The notes: a model not told the origin generated them from the sequence alone. Shown: positions 1-7,634, counted from the first letter of the stretch. The stretch is 12,730 bases of DNA from Lachnospiraceae bacterium UBA3645 (GCA_002373555.1 DFKM01000231.1:1-12730), one strand, 5' to 3'. Numbers and translations: made by a program.

Positions 1-25
1 GTGTTTTGATGGGGAATCACTTAAA
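1..25. repeat. Left terminal inverted repeat (25 bp)
   Basis: The first 25 bases (beginning GTGTTTTGATGGGG and ending TTAAA) are the exact reverse complement of the last 25 bases of the window; the match stops at base 26. Inverted terminal repeats at both extreme ends, together with a protein-primed DNA polymerase gene, are what a complete linear genome with terminal protein on its 5' ends would show. The end starts GTGT, a two-base tandem repeat. Protein-primed polymerases often need a small terminal repetition for sliding back or jumping back after initiation, so this could be used that way (inference). Confidence 0.93.
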
Positions 26-50
26 AAGGACCGGCGATTGCCGGCCCTTT
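25..50 (-). terminator. Intrinsic terminator at the end of the late operon
   Basis: On the minus strand an 11-bp stem (AAAGGGCCGGC with GCCGGTCCTTT, one G-T wobble) closes a four-base AATC loop and is followed by a T run. It lies 22 bases after the stop codon of the tail appendage gene and abuts the left terminal repeat, so it stops leftward late transcription just before the genome end. The A run on the other side would also allow termination of rightward transcripts, but no rightward gene is seen. Confidence 0.85.
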
Positions 51-72
51 GAGAGTTTCGAGGATGTTTCAG

Positions 73-2046
73 TTATGTTAACGGAATTACGCCGTCCTGG
101 CTGATTGAAACCGGCTTGCTGAGTGTCGTGTCGTATCCGATCAGGACACCGCTTTGTACAGTGAAGAGGCGCGCCAGATTGGCGGAGCTTCCTCTTGTAT
201 TGCCGATCGTCTGGCTGCGCTGAATATTAAATACGTCTCCCTGGTTACTGGTATTTGCCAGGAAATTTGTACCAAGTGCAGTATTTACAACTGAGTCGAT
301 CAGGTTGATCGCGGCGGTATTAAAGGCGGTATAGCAGCGGCAGGTGCCGGTTATTGTGATATAGGATCTCTGTATGTTCATTACATAGTTCGGTACGTTT
401 ACTGCATCGGTAAAGTTAATACCGTCGATGATGCAGCCGGCGCTCTGTGAGACTTGTGCCTGTGTGCTCGAATTAGTTACTTCTACATTCTTCAGCGTTA
501 CGCCGGCGCAGCCGTTTAACCGGAATGTAGCGCATTTGAGGCCCTCAATTGTCACATACCGGCAGGAAATGATAAAAAAGTAATTAAATTCGCAGGTGGC
601 AGGATCAAATACGATATTGATGTTTTCTTTCGTGTTAATATATGTATTTACGCCCAGCATTGACAGGTTACTGACATGAATATTTAACGGGAAGCCGCCC
701 GCTTTATCCAGCGCACCGATCAGACTGCTGAACGGTGTTTCCTGGTTGCCGTTCTGGTATTCACCGGTATAGCTTCCATCTACATATACATTTGCATAAT
801 ATGAAAGACTGTTAAATGCATAATAAGGCAGGAAATTAAGCCCCGGCTCCGTCATGCCGGCGTGCGTAAAGGCCATCTGATAATAGCCTTCCTCTTCCAT
901 AAACTGTGACGCTATCCTTGCGCCGAGTGATGCGCAGTATGCAAGCATCGGCTCCTGATCGCCGTACCGGTTGAAAGATTCTTTATTATTCGGGATCCAT
1001 ATATAGTTTGGATTCAGGATCCGTGACGAGTTATCCTGCAGCATGGACGGGTTTGTACCGTGATGCGGCGCGGTCATTACATCCACGTGCTGCATTGTGC
1101 CGAGGCTGCGCCAGTAGTCCATGCCGGAGTTGCCGATATCGCCCGTGGATAAATACCTAAGTCCCATATACTCCAGCGTTGTTACCATGGAAAACTGATT
1201 ATAATCGGTCGGCGTATGCTCTTCGTAATAAGCAAGCGCAGCCGGTCCGCAATTATTAAAGCGCAGCGTTACGGTATCCACGTTGTAAACGCTGTTTTCA
1301 TCAGGGAAGATAAAAGTGTTCTGCGGAAAAGCGCCCTGCCATTCTGCAAGCGATGTCGCGCTTGCTTCGAATGTGCTTGTGGCAAGAGGGAAATAAAACA
1401 CTGTTTCACTCATATCGAACGGCGAAGATACCCAATACAGGGGTTCGCTGCGGTGATCCAGATGGTAATGCGAGAGAATCATTGCCTGGATCTTCGTGCA
1501 GCCGGCCTCGACGAGAAGGTCGCGGATCGTAGCGAATACATCCGGAAGGCCGAAGTCGAAGATAACAAAATTTCCGTTTTCCAGCCGTGCCCAGGTGCAA
1601 AGTCCGCTGTTTCCTTCGTATCCATGACCAAAGGACGGGAAGCCGATCCGCACGCCTTCCATTGCTTTTACTTCACGCTGCAGATCTCCCACGCTTGCGC
1701 CGATCGCGTTTATCTGCTCAACAATCGTATTAGCAGGCGTCCAGTATTCCGTATTGGTGATGTTGATCCCGATCGGGACGTCCTTAAGTGCTATATAGTT
1801 TGTTCCTTCATATTCTACGATCGTATAGATGGAATACTCATAACCGGGATCCCAGGGAACGATCACGTCGATCAGGCTTGCGGCCAGCGCCTGCACCTGC
1901 TCATACAGTTCTTTATATTCCTTTTTGTGCATCACTTCATATGCCGCCAGCTGCCCGTATTCATCGACCAGCTGCTTCATATTCCGGATGATCCAGCCAA
2001 GATCAGAATCATATGTCCTGGTATGCGGAAATTCAAAATAAGCCAT
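73..2046 (-). CDS. Tail appendage/spike protein with metallo-beta-lactamase-fold domain
   Basis: A 657-residue protein, last gene of the late operon, in the place of the phi29 appendage gene. Residues 1-60 are helical and probably attach it to the tail. Residues 64-104 (WDPGYEYSIYTIV, later YWTPA) resemble the small Trp/Tyr-rich carbohydrate-binding-like module common in phage tail proteins. Residues 140-400 look like a ComEC-type metallo-beta-lactamase fold: HYHLDH at 193-198 (metal ligands H193, H195, D197, H198), N283/S286 before a strand, TGD with D303, and APHHGT with H328/H329. From about 418 (YVDGSYTG) a beta-strand-rich, Asn/Thr-rich part resembles a trimeric right-handed beta-helix. 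The metal motifs are complete, so a zinc-dependent hydrolase is likely. Attack on a phosphodiester in the cell envelope, such as teichoic acid, is inference. RBS AAAGGGG lies 7 bases before ATG. Confidence 0.85.
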   Translation of the reverse strand: MAYFEFPHTRTYDSDLGWIIRNMKQLVDEYGQLAAYEVMHKKEYKELYEQVQALAASLIDVIVPWDPGYEYSIYTIVEYEGTNYIALKDVPIGINITNTEYWTPANTIVEQINAIGASVGDLQREVKAMEGVRIGFPSFGHGYEGNSGLCTWARLENGNFVIFDFGLPDVFATIRDLLVEAGCTKIQAMILSHYHLDHRSEPLYWVSSPFDMSETVFYFPLATSTFEASATSLAEWQGAFPQNTFIFPDENSVYNVDTVTLRFNNCGPAALAYYEEHTPTDYNQFSMVTTLEYMGLRYLSTGDIGNSGMDYWRSLGTMQHVDVMTAPHHGTNPSMLQDNSSRILNPNYIWIPNNKESFNRYGDQEPMLAYCASLGARIASQFMEEEGYYQMAFTHAGMTEPGLNFLPYYAFNSLSYYANVYVDGSYTGEYQNGNQETPFSSLIGALDKAGGFPLNIHVSNLSMLGVNTYINTKENINIVFDPATCEFNYFFIISCRYVTIEGLKCATFRLNGCAGVTLKNVEVTNSSTQAQVSQSAGCIIDGINFTDAVNVPNYVMNIQRSYITITGTCRCYTAFNTAAINLIDSVVNTALGTNFLANTSNQGDVFNIQRSQTIGNTRGSSANLARLFTVQSGVLIGYDTTLSKPVSISQDGVIPLT

Positions 2047-2061
2047 AACTATACCCCTTTC

Positions 2062-2988
2062 TTAATATACCTGAATGAAAAGTTCGTTTTCGAGTTTCGC
2101 GGCGATCCAGTCATAAATATCGAAGTGCCGGAGAAGCTCCAGCTCCTGGTTTATCATTTCCTGGTTCGTCGTTACGCCGATGTTCCCGTGCGTGTGCTCC
2201 GTATACGTGTCGCTTCCGGTTCCGGAGTCCGTCGTGCTCCTGCTGTCGCTCTTTGCGATCTTATGTCCGTATGTGACATCATCTTCGATCTTGTGACCGT
2301 ATGTGAGATCATCGTCGATCTTATGGCCGTATGTCGTATCATCATTGATCTTATGGCCATATGTCGTATCATCATTGATCTTATGGCCATAGCTGAGATC
2401 ATCGTCGATCTTGTGACCGTTCAGGACGTCAGACTTGCTGTCCGGCTGATAAGCAGAAGAATTAAAAGCGCTGACGGTGTTCGTCGTCGAATCGGTTCCG
2501 CTGTGCTGCTCGTCTCTTTCATCCGTGCCGCTGTGCTGCTCTTCTCTTTCGTCTGTGCCGCTGTGCGTCTCTTCTCTTTCGTCCGTGCCGGAGTGACTTT
2601 CGTCCCGCTGGTCTTTTCCGGAGTGCTCGACGCTGCGCTTATCTGTTCCGGAATGCGTATCGGTTCCGCTGCCGGTGCTGGTCACGGTCCTTTTGCTGTC
2701 GGTGCTGTTTGTGTGCTCGCTGTACCGGTCCGTGTTCTCAATGGGAGAGTATTCCGCAAGAATAATATTTACCAGGTGGGTAATATTCCACTGCTCCCTT
2801 TTGAAGAACTGCGCGATTGCGGTCTGCATGATCACCGGTTCCGAGTATTGCGGCTCCAGCAGTCCGCACCGGAAGACGATCTGTGTCTTCAGTGTCTCCG
2901 CCTGCAGCGGTGCAGGGACTTCCACTCCTTCCAGCATGTCCGATCGATCAAACTGTTTCAGATAATCTATCTGGTTTTGAAAGTTCAT
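2062..2988 (-). CDS. Lower collar / tail connector protein (phi29 gp11-like) with decapeptide repeats
   Basis: A 308-residue protein immediately after the connector gene, the position and size of the phi29 lower collar protein (gp11, just under 300 residues). It joins the head connector to the tail knob. The N-terminal region (residues 1-90) and the C-terminal region (267-308, with HGNIGVTTNQEMI then a long helix) look conserved for this type of tail protein. Between them lies a low-complexity hydrophilic region with two arrays of ten-residue repeats: HSGTDEREEQ-like at 112-171 and YGHKINDDTT-like at 190-249. The start overlaps the connector gene by 41 bases; GAGGGA lies upstream of the ATG. 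The assignment rests on synteny and the C-terminal motif, not on strong identity to gp11. Confidence 0.75.
   Translation of the reverse strand: MNFQNQIDYLKQFDRSDMLEGVEVPAPLQAETLKTQIVFRCGLLEPQYSEPVIMQTAIAQFFKREQWNITHLVNIILAEYSPIENTDRYSEHTNSTDSKRTVTSTGSGTDTHSGTDKRSVEHSGKDQRDESHSGTDEREETHSGTDEREEQHSGTDERDEQHSGTDSTTNTVSAFNSSAYQPDSKSDVLNGHKIDDDLSYGHKINDDTTYGHKINDDTTYGHKIDDDLTYGHKIEDDVTYGHKIAKSDSRSTTDSGTGSDTYTEHTHGNIGVTTNQEMINQELELLRHFDIYDWIAAKLENELFIQVY
2242..2421 (-). repeat. 30-bp tandem repeats coding YGHKIxDDxT (array B, six copies)
   Basis: Six consecutive 30-bp units in the lower collar gene, visible on the plus strand as repeated gatcttatg..cc.tatgt. Each unit codes ten residues of the form YGHKI-(D/N/E)-DD-(L/T/V)-(S/T); the last is degenerate (GHKIAKSDS). 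The two central units are nearly identical at DNA level, which suggests recent duplication, while the outer units have diverged. The units are in frame and coding, so this is not a CRISPR array. Confidence 0.9.
2476..2655 (-). repeat. 30-bp tandem repeats coding HSGTDEREEQ (array A, six copies)
   Basis: Six in-frame 30-bp units upstream (in gene sense) of array B, coding HSGTDKRSVE, HSGKDQRDES, HSGTDEREET, HSGTDEREEQ, HSGTDERDEQ and HSGTDSTTNT. It has the same ten-residue period as array B but an unrelated sequence. A spacer of 18 residues (about 172-189) separates the two arrays. Confidence 0.9.
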
Positions 2989-3844
2989 TTTCCCATTCCC
3001 TCAATTCCACTTTGAGATCAAGGCCGTATAGGCTGTTTGCTGTTTTAAATCCTTCGCGGATATTGTCGAGCCATAGCTGCACATTGCAGTGGATCTCTTC
3101 GTTATTAGCATTTACTTCGTCGAGGTTTAAGCGCTCCCGCTTTTCCAGGTTCGCGTTATTGATACCGATCTCTGTTAAGAAATCATTCTGGATCATGCGC
3201 CGGAGCTGCTGGATCTCGTTGCCGACAAAATTCTGTTTTACGTTGTTGAACCAGAAATTCTCTTTGTTTACCGCGTCCGCGTTTACAAAAACGGCCGGCT
3301 CTCCCATGGACAGTTTGTCATACATCTTTTTCATGGTGTTCGCCTGCGTCTTGCTGGTCGCCATTCCGATAAATGCGACTTTTGCATTCATCAGTGTGAC
3401 AGCCATCGAGCTGTCGCACATGGCGAGAAGTGCCGCATACCTGTTTATGATATCCATCACGCCGGAATAATCCGGATTGATACGGATCAGGCTGCAGTCT
3501 TCGCCGATCGTGCGCCGCATTTCTCCGAGCACCGGATTCGCGATGATGCACTCTGTCGGTTCGTTATACATATTTATGCCGGCATGCCCGCACCTGAGCG
3601 GGATCACGCCCGCGGCAGTGTCCGTGATGCAAATCTCCCCGCCGATAAATAAATTAGACAGGAAATAATCGAGCGGCCACGCGTCCGGCATTGTAAACTT
3701 AAAACGGCCGAACAGCTGCCGGAGCAGCCGCCGGCTGTGGTAGAACGTGCTCTGGTTGGCGACGCCGTCCACGTCCCGCGACCGTTCCGCGAAAAACTGG
3801 CGCTTCAGGTCGTCATACGCAACCGGCTCCCATTTGCTATTCAA
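2948..3844 (-). CDS. Head-tail connector (portal / upper collar, phi29 gp10-like)
   Basis: A 298-residue protein, close to the 309 residues of phi29 gp10. The dodecameric connector forms the vertex channel through which the packaging motor drives DNA. Residues 227-250 (GINNANLEKRERLNLDEV, then NANNEEI) closely match the phi29 segment GIKNANLEKKERMVTDEV, which makes this one of the surest calls here. The start codon is TTG, not ATG: GGAGGT stands 7 bases before it, and the reading frame overlaps the end of the tail knob gene by 8 bases. The strong Shine-Dalgarno sequence is the reason for choosing this start. Confidence 0.9.
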   Translation of the reverse strand: MNSKWEPVAYDDLKRQFFAERSRDVDGVANQSTFYHSRRLLRQLFGRFKFTMPDAWPLDYFLSNLFIGGEICITDTAAGVIPLRCGHAGINMYNEPTECIIANPVLGEMRRTIGEDCSLIRINPDYSGVMDIINRYAALLAMCDSSMAVTLMNAKVAFIGMATSKTQANTMKKMYDKLSMGEPAVFVNADAVNKENFWFNNVKQNFVGNEIQQLRRMIQNDFLTEIGINNANLEKRERLNLDEVNANNEEIHCNVQLWLDNIREGFKTANSLYGLDLKVELREWENELSKPDRLSETV

Positions 3845-5237
3845 TGTAGATACCTCCGTTTAATAAGCTGTTGATCATTTCCCTTTCCGTATCGGTCATA
3901 TTTCCCGAAACTGACGCGCCGTGTGTCTGCACATATCCGGACAGGCCGGAAAGAGATTTATATGCAAATGCCGGTGTCCCGATCGCAGGAGATATGCTGG
4001 CGGGCGAAACATTAGTATCATGAAATACTGTTACGCATGTAACACTTAATGTGTGACCGGCTGCAGCCCCGCCGCCGCCCCCGCCGATCGCGGACGGCGT
4101 GCCGACAAGCGCGCCCCTGGTTGCTGCAGTAAGCGCGGCGATCGCACCGGCCCCCGCGGCAGGAGCTCCGGCTACTACACCGGCGACCGCACCCGCTCCG
4201 GATAGCAGGCTGTTAAACATCTGTGCCGGCGAAATATTAGAGGATCCGATCGGAATAGATACGGCCGTCTGTGCGCTGTATGTTCCAATCTCCCTTTCAC
4301 TGCCGAGACTTCCGGCGGTCACGCGGACCGATAAGGATCCATCCAGTTTGTTCAGCGCATATCTCGCATTTAACGCTGTGCATCCCATAATGGCCGCGGG
4401 TGGGATATTGATCACGCCCACAAACGGCAGATATAAATAGATCTGATGATATGGCGCGTTTCTTCTCCAGTCGCTCGCCTGCCAGGGGATCGTGACCGAA
4501 GCCCCGACAGTCATTATTGGCGGGTCGATCTTTTCACCATTGATTCCGCTGTCATAATCCCCGAGATAGATCCGGCCGTTCTGTCCGGAAAGAGTCCACG
4601 GCAGCCAGTAGCAGCTGCGCACCGCTTCCGGTGCTTTGCCACTGGCTAAGATCTGTACAAATACGCCCTTAAGATAATCCAGCGACGCGGCGATCTGCTC
4701 CATAACTGTCGGCTGCGTCGGCGGGACGCTGCCGAGAACATTGTCGACCGATGCCGTTATCAGATCAGTAAGGTTTACGGTTGTCGGAAGGATCCAGGAC
4801 GCCGTGCCGCCTCTTCCGATCACGGAAAGCACATATGATCCGGTTGAACTGATGTCCGGAACAGGCGTGGAATTGATCGCCTCGCTCGCGCTCGTCTTCA
4901 CGGCCAGACGGTCGTCGATGATCTCGCTGTTTGCGGCAGTGTCATAGATCACGAACTGGCTGCTCGCCTGTATGGCCGCTTTATAAGTTGCGAGCACGTC
5001 GACGGCCGCCGCGATCTCCCAGAGATCCTGGCGCAGTGACGTGATTCCGGTGATGAAATAGTAGCGGCCCTCAAACTGCATCATGGACCAGTTTGGCACG
5101 CCGGAATGATTGATTTTAAAAGTGGGAGTGAGCAGGTCACTCCCATCTTTTAAGTACACATCCATGACAGTGCCGCCGGTCGGGATCGCGGTCGAGTTAT
5201 GCCGCTTTGCCGTCGTGTAAAATGTAGCGGTTGCCAT
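3837..5237 (-). CDS. Tail knob protein (phi29 gp9-like)
   Basis: A 466-residue protein between the capsid and connector genes. Residues 50-90 (FEGRYYFITGIT, then LWEIAAAVDVLATYK) match the pattern typical of phi29-type tail knob proteins, whose hexamer forms the distal tube. Residues 336-394 are a long Ala/Gly/Val-rich hydrophobic stretch ending in six glycines. Phi29 gp9 has a comparable long hydrophobic loop that plugs the tube and inserts into the host membrane at infection, so the same role is inferred here. It is shorter than phi29 gp9 (599 residues). RBS GAGGTGAG directly precedes the ATG, and the gap to the capsid gene is 10 bases. Confidence 0.85.
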   Translation of the reverse strand: MATATFYTTAKRHNSTAIPTGGTVMDVYLKDGSDLLTPTFKINHSGVPNWSMMQFEGRYYFITGITSLRQDLWEIAAAVDVLATYKAAIQASSQFVIYDTAANSEIIDDRLAVKTSASEAINSTPVPDISSTGSYVLSVIGRGGTASWILPTTVNLTDLITASVDNVLGSVPPTQPTVMEQIAASLDYLKGVFVQILASGKAPEAVRSCYWLPWTLSGQNGRIYLGDYDSGINGEKIDPPIMTVGASVTIPWQASDWRRNAPYHQIYLYLPFVGVINIPPAAIMGCTALNARYALNKLDGSLSVRVTAGSLGSEREIGTYSAQTAVSIPIGSSNISPAQMFNSLLSGAGAVAGVVAGAPAAGAGAIAALTAATRGALVGTPSAIGGGGGGAAAGHTLSVTCVTVFHDTNVSPASISPAIGTPAFAYKSLSGLSGYVQTHGASVSGNMTDTEREMINSLLNGGIYIE

Positions 5238-5247
5238 ATCTCACCTC

Positions 5248-6354
5248 TTAATTCAGAGTGAAGTAAACGAGGTTCTCCGAAGTATCCAGGAGCCGCGCGT
5301 CCTTTCTGTGCCAATACTGATTGAAATAATTACCTTTTGCATTCAGCGGAGTCGTCAGGATCTCTTCATACTCCTGATAAATGCCGAGCGCGTCTCTGTC
5401 ATGGACTACAGCGACGAGGTTGTCGATCGTGACCTCTGTCCCGTCGGAAGGTCGCTTAACATCGATCGAGTAAGGAGACTGCTCTGACTGCCAGAAATTA
5501 AGTTTAGTGTATCCGGTCAGCTTTACATACTGCTCATTGAAAGCAGCCCATTCTACAGTCGTTTCCAGCGCGCGCTCCAGTTTGCTGATGATGCGGATCC
5601 GCTGGTCCTCGTAAGGCGTGAAAGTCTCCAGGCTGCCGTCGTTATGCAGGACGGACATATCCGTGAAGTCGTCCATGACTTCCTTGATTCTGCGGATCGC
5701 ATAGCGAAGGAATCCTTCATTTGTAAGCGCGGTCGCCGCGGTCACGGTCTGGCCGGAAGCTGCGACATACTCAGTTACCAGTTTGACTTCCTGCGATGCG
5801 GATGCTTCCGCGACGCCGGCAGCGATCGTAAGGCGGCCGAGGTTCTCCAGTGTCGCTTCGATCTTATTCCTTACCTGGCCATAGATCGCACTGATCAGCG
5901 CGCCCATTCCGGCCTCTGAAAGAAATGCCTCTTTCAGCGTCTGGCGCTGGATCGTTACCATGAACATATAAGGGGTCCTGGTGACGAAGAGCTTCTGGTC
6001 GACAACAGGCTTTTTCACTTCATAGTGGTCGATGCTCTGGCCGTCAGTGAGCGCATACATCGGATCGGCTTCCGCTTCCGGCATATACACATACAGTTTC
6101 TGAAGGATCGCGCCATACTCGAAATCGGTCAGGACCATGTCCTGCAGCTTGTTTCTGTATGCCCTATAACGTACGATCGTCTGCCCGATCCTCTGAGCCA
6201 GCGTATTCAGGAACGCTTCCGTGTTCACGCTGGAAGACAGGACCGTATTGCCCAGGGAGATAAGGCCCTGGAGATCGGAAACGGCCAGTGCCTGATCGCC
6301 GAACGCCTGTTTATTTACTGCGTTTACAAGCTGATAGATCTGTTCTGTGGTCAT
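5248..6354 (-). CDS. Major capsid protein (phi29 gp8-like, HK97 fold)
   Basis: A 368-residue protein preceded by a good RBS (AAAGGGG, 7 bases before ATG) and by a small coiled-coil gene. The N-terminal part (NTLAQRIGQTIVRYRAYRNK) resembles the RIGLVVIRQVSLNNPLKKF segment of phi29 gp8. The region at 110-180 (KKPVVDQKLFVTRTPYMFMV, then TIQRQTLKEAFLS) continues the similarity. It is shorter than phi29 gp8 (448 residues), which carries an extra C-terminal Ig-like domain; that domain seems to be absent here. No cleaved prohead delta domain is seen, as expected when scaffolding is a separate protein. Confidence 0.88.
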   Translation of the reverse strand: MTTEQIYQLVNAVNKQAFGDQALAVSDLQGLISLGNTVLSSSVNTEAFLNTLAQRIGQTIVRYRAYRNKLQDMVLTDFEYGAILQKLYVYMPEAEADPMYALTDGQSIDHYEVKKPVVDQKLFVTRTPYMFMVTIQRQTLKEAFLSEAGMGALISAIYGQVRNKIEATLENLGRLTIAAGVAEASASQEVKLVTEYVAASGQTVTAATALTNEGFLRYAIRRIKEVMDDFTDMSVLHNDGSLETFTPYEDQRIRIISKLERALETTVEWAAFNEQYVKLTGYTKLNFWQSEQSPYSIDVKRPSDGTEVTIDNLVAVVHDRDALGIYQEYEEILTTPLNAKGNYFNQYWHRKDARLLDTSENLVYFTLN

Positions 6355-6369
6355 AAATTTGCCCCTTTC

Positions 6370-6624
6370 TTAATTAAACATGTCATGGAGCAGCTCGACG
6401 GGATCCTTCGCCTCGCTGCCGGTGTCGAGCTTTCGGGCAAGCGTAAAGTTTAATTCTTTGGTCTTCTTTTCGCTCTCCGCCAGCTCTTTATTCTGTTTCC
6501 GGAGCGATTCATTTTCGGTTTTAAATGAGTCGCGCTCCGCTGTTACCGTGTTGAAATCTTCCAGGCTGATATATGCCTGCTCCCTGTCCTCTTCGGACAG
6601 CTGCATAAATTCCTTATAATCCAT
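6370..6624 (-). CDS. Scaffolding protein candidate (phi29 gp7-like)
   Basis: An 84-residue, highly charged protein directly upstream of the capsid gene. Residues 22-65 are heptad-like (ERDSFKTENESLRKQNKELA) and predict a coiled coil; the C-terminal tail (DPVELLHDMF) could be the capsid-binding helix. Phi29 gp7 is similar in size (about 98 residues), helical, dimeric and lies just before the capsid gene. The assignment is by position, size and coiled coil, not by clear sequence identity. The start overlaps the endolysin stop by 11 bases, with a GGGGGA RBS. Confidence 0.7.
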   Translation of the reverse strand: MDYKEFMQLSEEDREQAYISLEDFNTVTAERDSFKTENESLRKQNKELAESEKKTKELNFTLARKLDTGSEAKDPVELLHDMFN

Positions 6625-7369
6625 TGATCTTCCCCCGTGTCAGGTATTTTAGATTTACCCAGCCGGGCAGGTCGTAAAGTCTGCCCCATTCTCCCGATTC
6701 TTCGCATATGATCACCCGAAGGCCGGGCGGCAGTCTGATGGAATGGCCGCCGATCTTGTACTCGTTATTATTGATCTCCGGAGACGTCCGGACCTGCAGA
6801 AAACTGCTTACATTAACAAAAGCGGTGTACATAACATCCAGCGTTGCTTCCGATCCGTTCGTGATAGCGATTGCAACATGGTGGACGCGGTTGATCAGGA
6901 TATCTCCGGCCCTAAGCCTCCGGTCGCTCTTCCGGACTTCCTGTTCATAGATCAGCGTGTAAAAGCCGGAAAGAGATAAATAATATTCCAGGTTGCCGGT
7001 CCATACGTTGGACGGGATCTCAATGCCTGCGAACTGCAGCACTACTGCAATAAAAGAGCTGCAGTCACACTCGCACGGCGTCAGCTCATTTATTCTGTTA
7101 ATATCCCACTTGATAAGGGAGCACGCTTTATATAAGGAAAGCCGGTCGCCCTGGTCGTATCCGATCGCTGGAGACGCTGCCAGGATCGCCGCGACCGTCG
7201 CAGTATAGCGCGCGATATAGTCATACTTTGGACGCGCTACAACGTCCCAGGGCCTGTCGTACCAGTTACGCTGGCACACTTCCTGTCCCGTCTGGTCGCC
7301 GGCGATGCCGCGGGAGTAATTCCCATATTCATCTTTGGATGCGTGCACTATCCTAACGGCCATCGTCAT
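6614..7369 (-). CDS. Endolysin: NlpC/P60-type peptidase with C-terminal SH3-like domain
   Basis: A 251-residue lysis enzyme. The N-terminal segment (residues 6-45, with AGDQTGQEV and WYDRPWDVV) is the signature of a cell-wall hydrolase group frequent in phages of Bacillota. The NlpC/P60 catalytic Cys lies in CDCSSF (C103) and the probable catalytic His in VHHVAIAI (H164) after GDIL. Residues 213-246 (GLRVI, then GEWGRLYDLPGWVNLKYL) look like a bacterial SH3 wall-binding domain. No signal peptide is visible, so release through the holin is expected. The start overlaps the holin gene by 17 bases. M3 at 7363 is an alternative start better spaced from the weak GGGG. Confidence 0.85.
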   Translation of the reverse strand: MTMAVRIVHASKDEYGNYSRGIAGDQTGQEVCQRNWYDRPWDVVARPKYDYIARYTATVAAILAASPAIGYDQGDRLSLYKACSLIKWDINRINELTPCECDCSSFIAVVLQFAGIEIPSNVWTGNLEYYLSLSGFYTLIYEQEVRKSDRRLRAGDILINRVHHVAIAITNGSEATLDVMYTAFVNVSSFLQVRTSPEINNNEYKIGGHSIRLPPGLRVIICEESGEWGRLYDLPGWVNLKYLTRGKINGL

Positions 7370-7580
7370 GCCCCAGAGTGATATAGTCTGTTAGTTTCTG
7401 TATTGCCAGTGTGTTATTTTCCAGGACCGATGAAAGACGGTTCACTTCATCCCGATGCTCTTTGTTCATCGCATCGATGCGCGCGTTATTCTGGTCCGTG
7501 ATATATTTCACATACCATGCCATAGCGCAGCATCCCGCGATAGGGAAGCCGAACGCCTGGATCATCTGTACAACATCCAT
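7353..7580 (-). CDS. Holin (BhlA/UviB-like)
   Basis: A 75-residue protein with one predicted membrane helix at about residues 7-26 (IQAFGFPIAGCCAMAWYVKY) followed by a charged helical tail to about 63. This is the layout of BhlA/UviB-type small holins found in phages and plasmids of Bacillota; the phi29 holin, by contrast, is longer with more membrane segments. It is the first gene after the central non-coding region, with RBS AAAGGA 7 bases before ATG, and is followed at once by the endolysin. Its position as the first late gene is unusual for a lysis gene and suggests that expression is held down at translation or transcription. Confidence 0.75.
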   Translation of the reverse strand: MDVVQMIQAFGFPIAGCCAMAWYVKYITDQNNARIDAMNKEHRDEVNRLSSVLENNTLAIQKLTDYITLGHDDGR

Positions 7581-7601
7581 AACAGTGTCCTTTCTTTAAA
7601 T

Positions 7602-7634
7602 GCCGGCGGTCCCATGGAGTAAAGACACGCCGGC
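7602..7634 (-). promoter_or_regulatory. Stem-loop in the holin leader with loop complementary to the ribosome binding site
   Basis: A perfect 7-bp GC stem (GCCGGCG with CGCCGGC on the minus strand) encloses a 19-base loop, ending 21 bases before the holin ATG. The 5' part of the loop reads TGTCTTT and can pair with AAAGGACA, the ribosome binding site region of the holin gene, with one bulged base. Together these could form a pseudoknot that hides the Shine-Dalgarno sequence. The stem is seen in the sequence; the regulatory effect is inference. Confidence 0.4.

Noticed and set aside
2172..2402. Minus-strand 76-codon frame within the lower collar repeats
   Set aside because: Its translation is a periodic Met/Ile/Arg/Ser pattern produced by reading the 30-bp repeats in the wrong frame.
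2242..2655. Regular 30-bp repeats that resemble a CRISPR or iteron array
   Set aside because: Units are contiguous without spacers, are in frame and encode ten-residue peptide repeats in a structural gene.
1216..3015. Long plus-strand open frame of 599 codons
   Set aside because: It lies antisense to the tail appendage and lower collar genes, spans their boundary, and its repetitive part is a mirror of the 30-bp repeats. No RBS and no protein-family pattern; all well-supported genes are on the minus strand.
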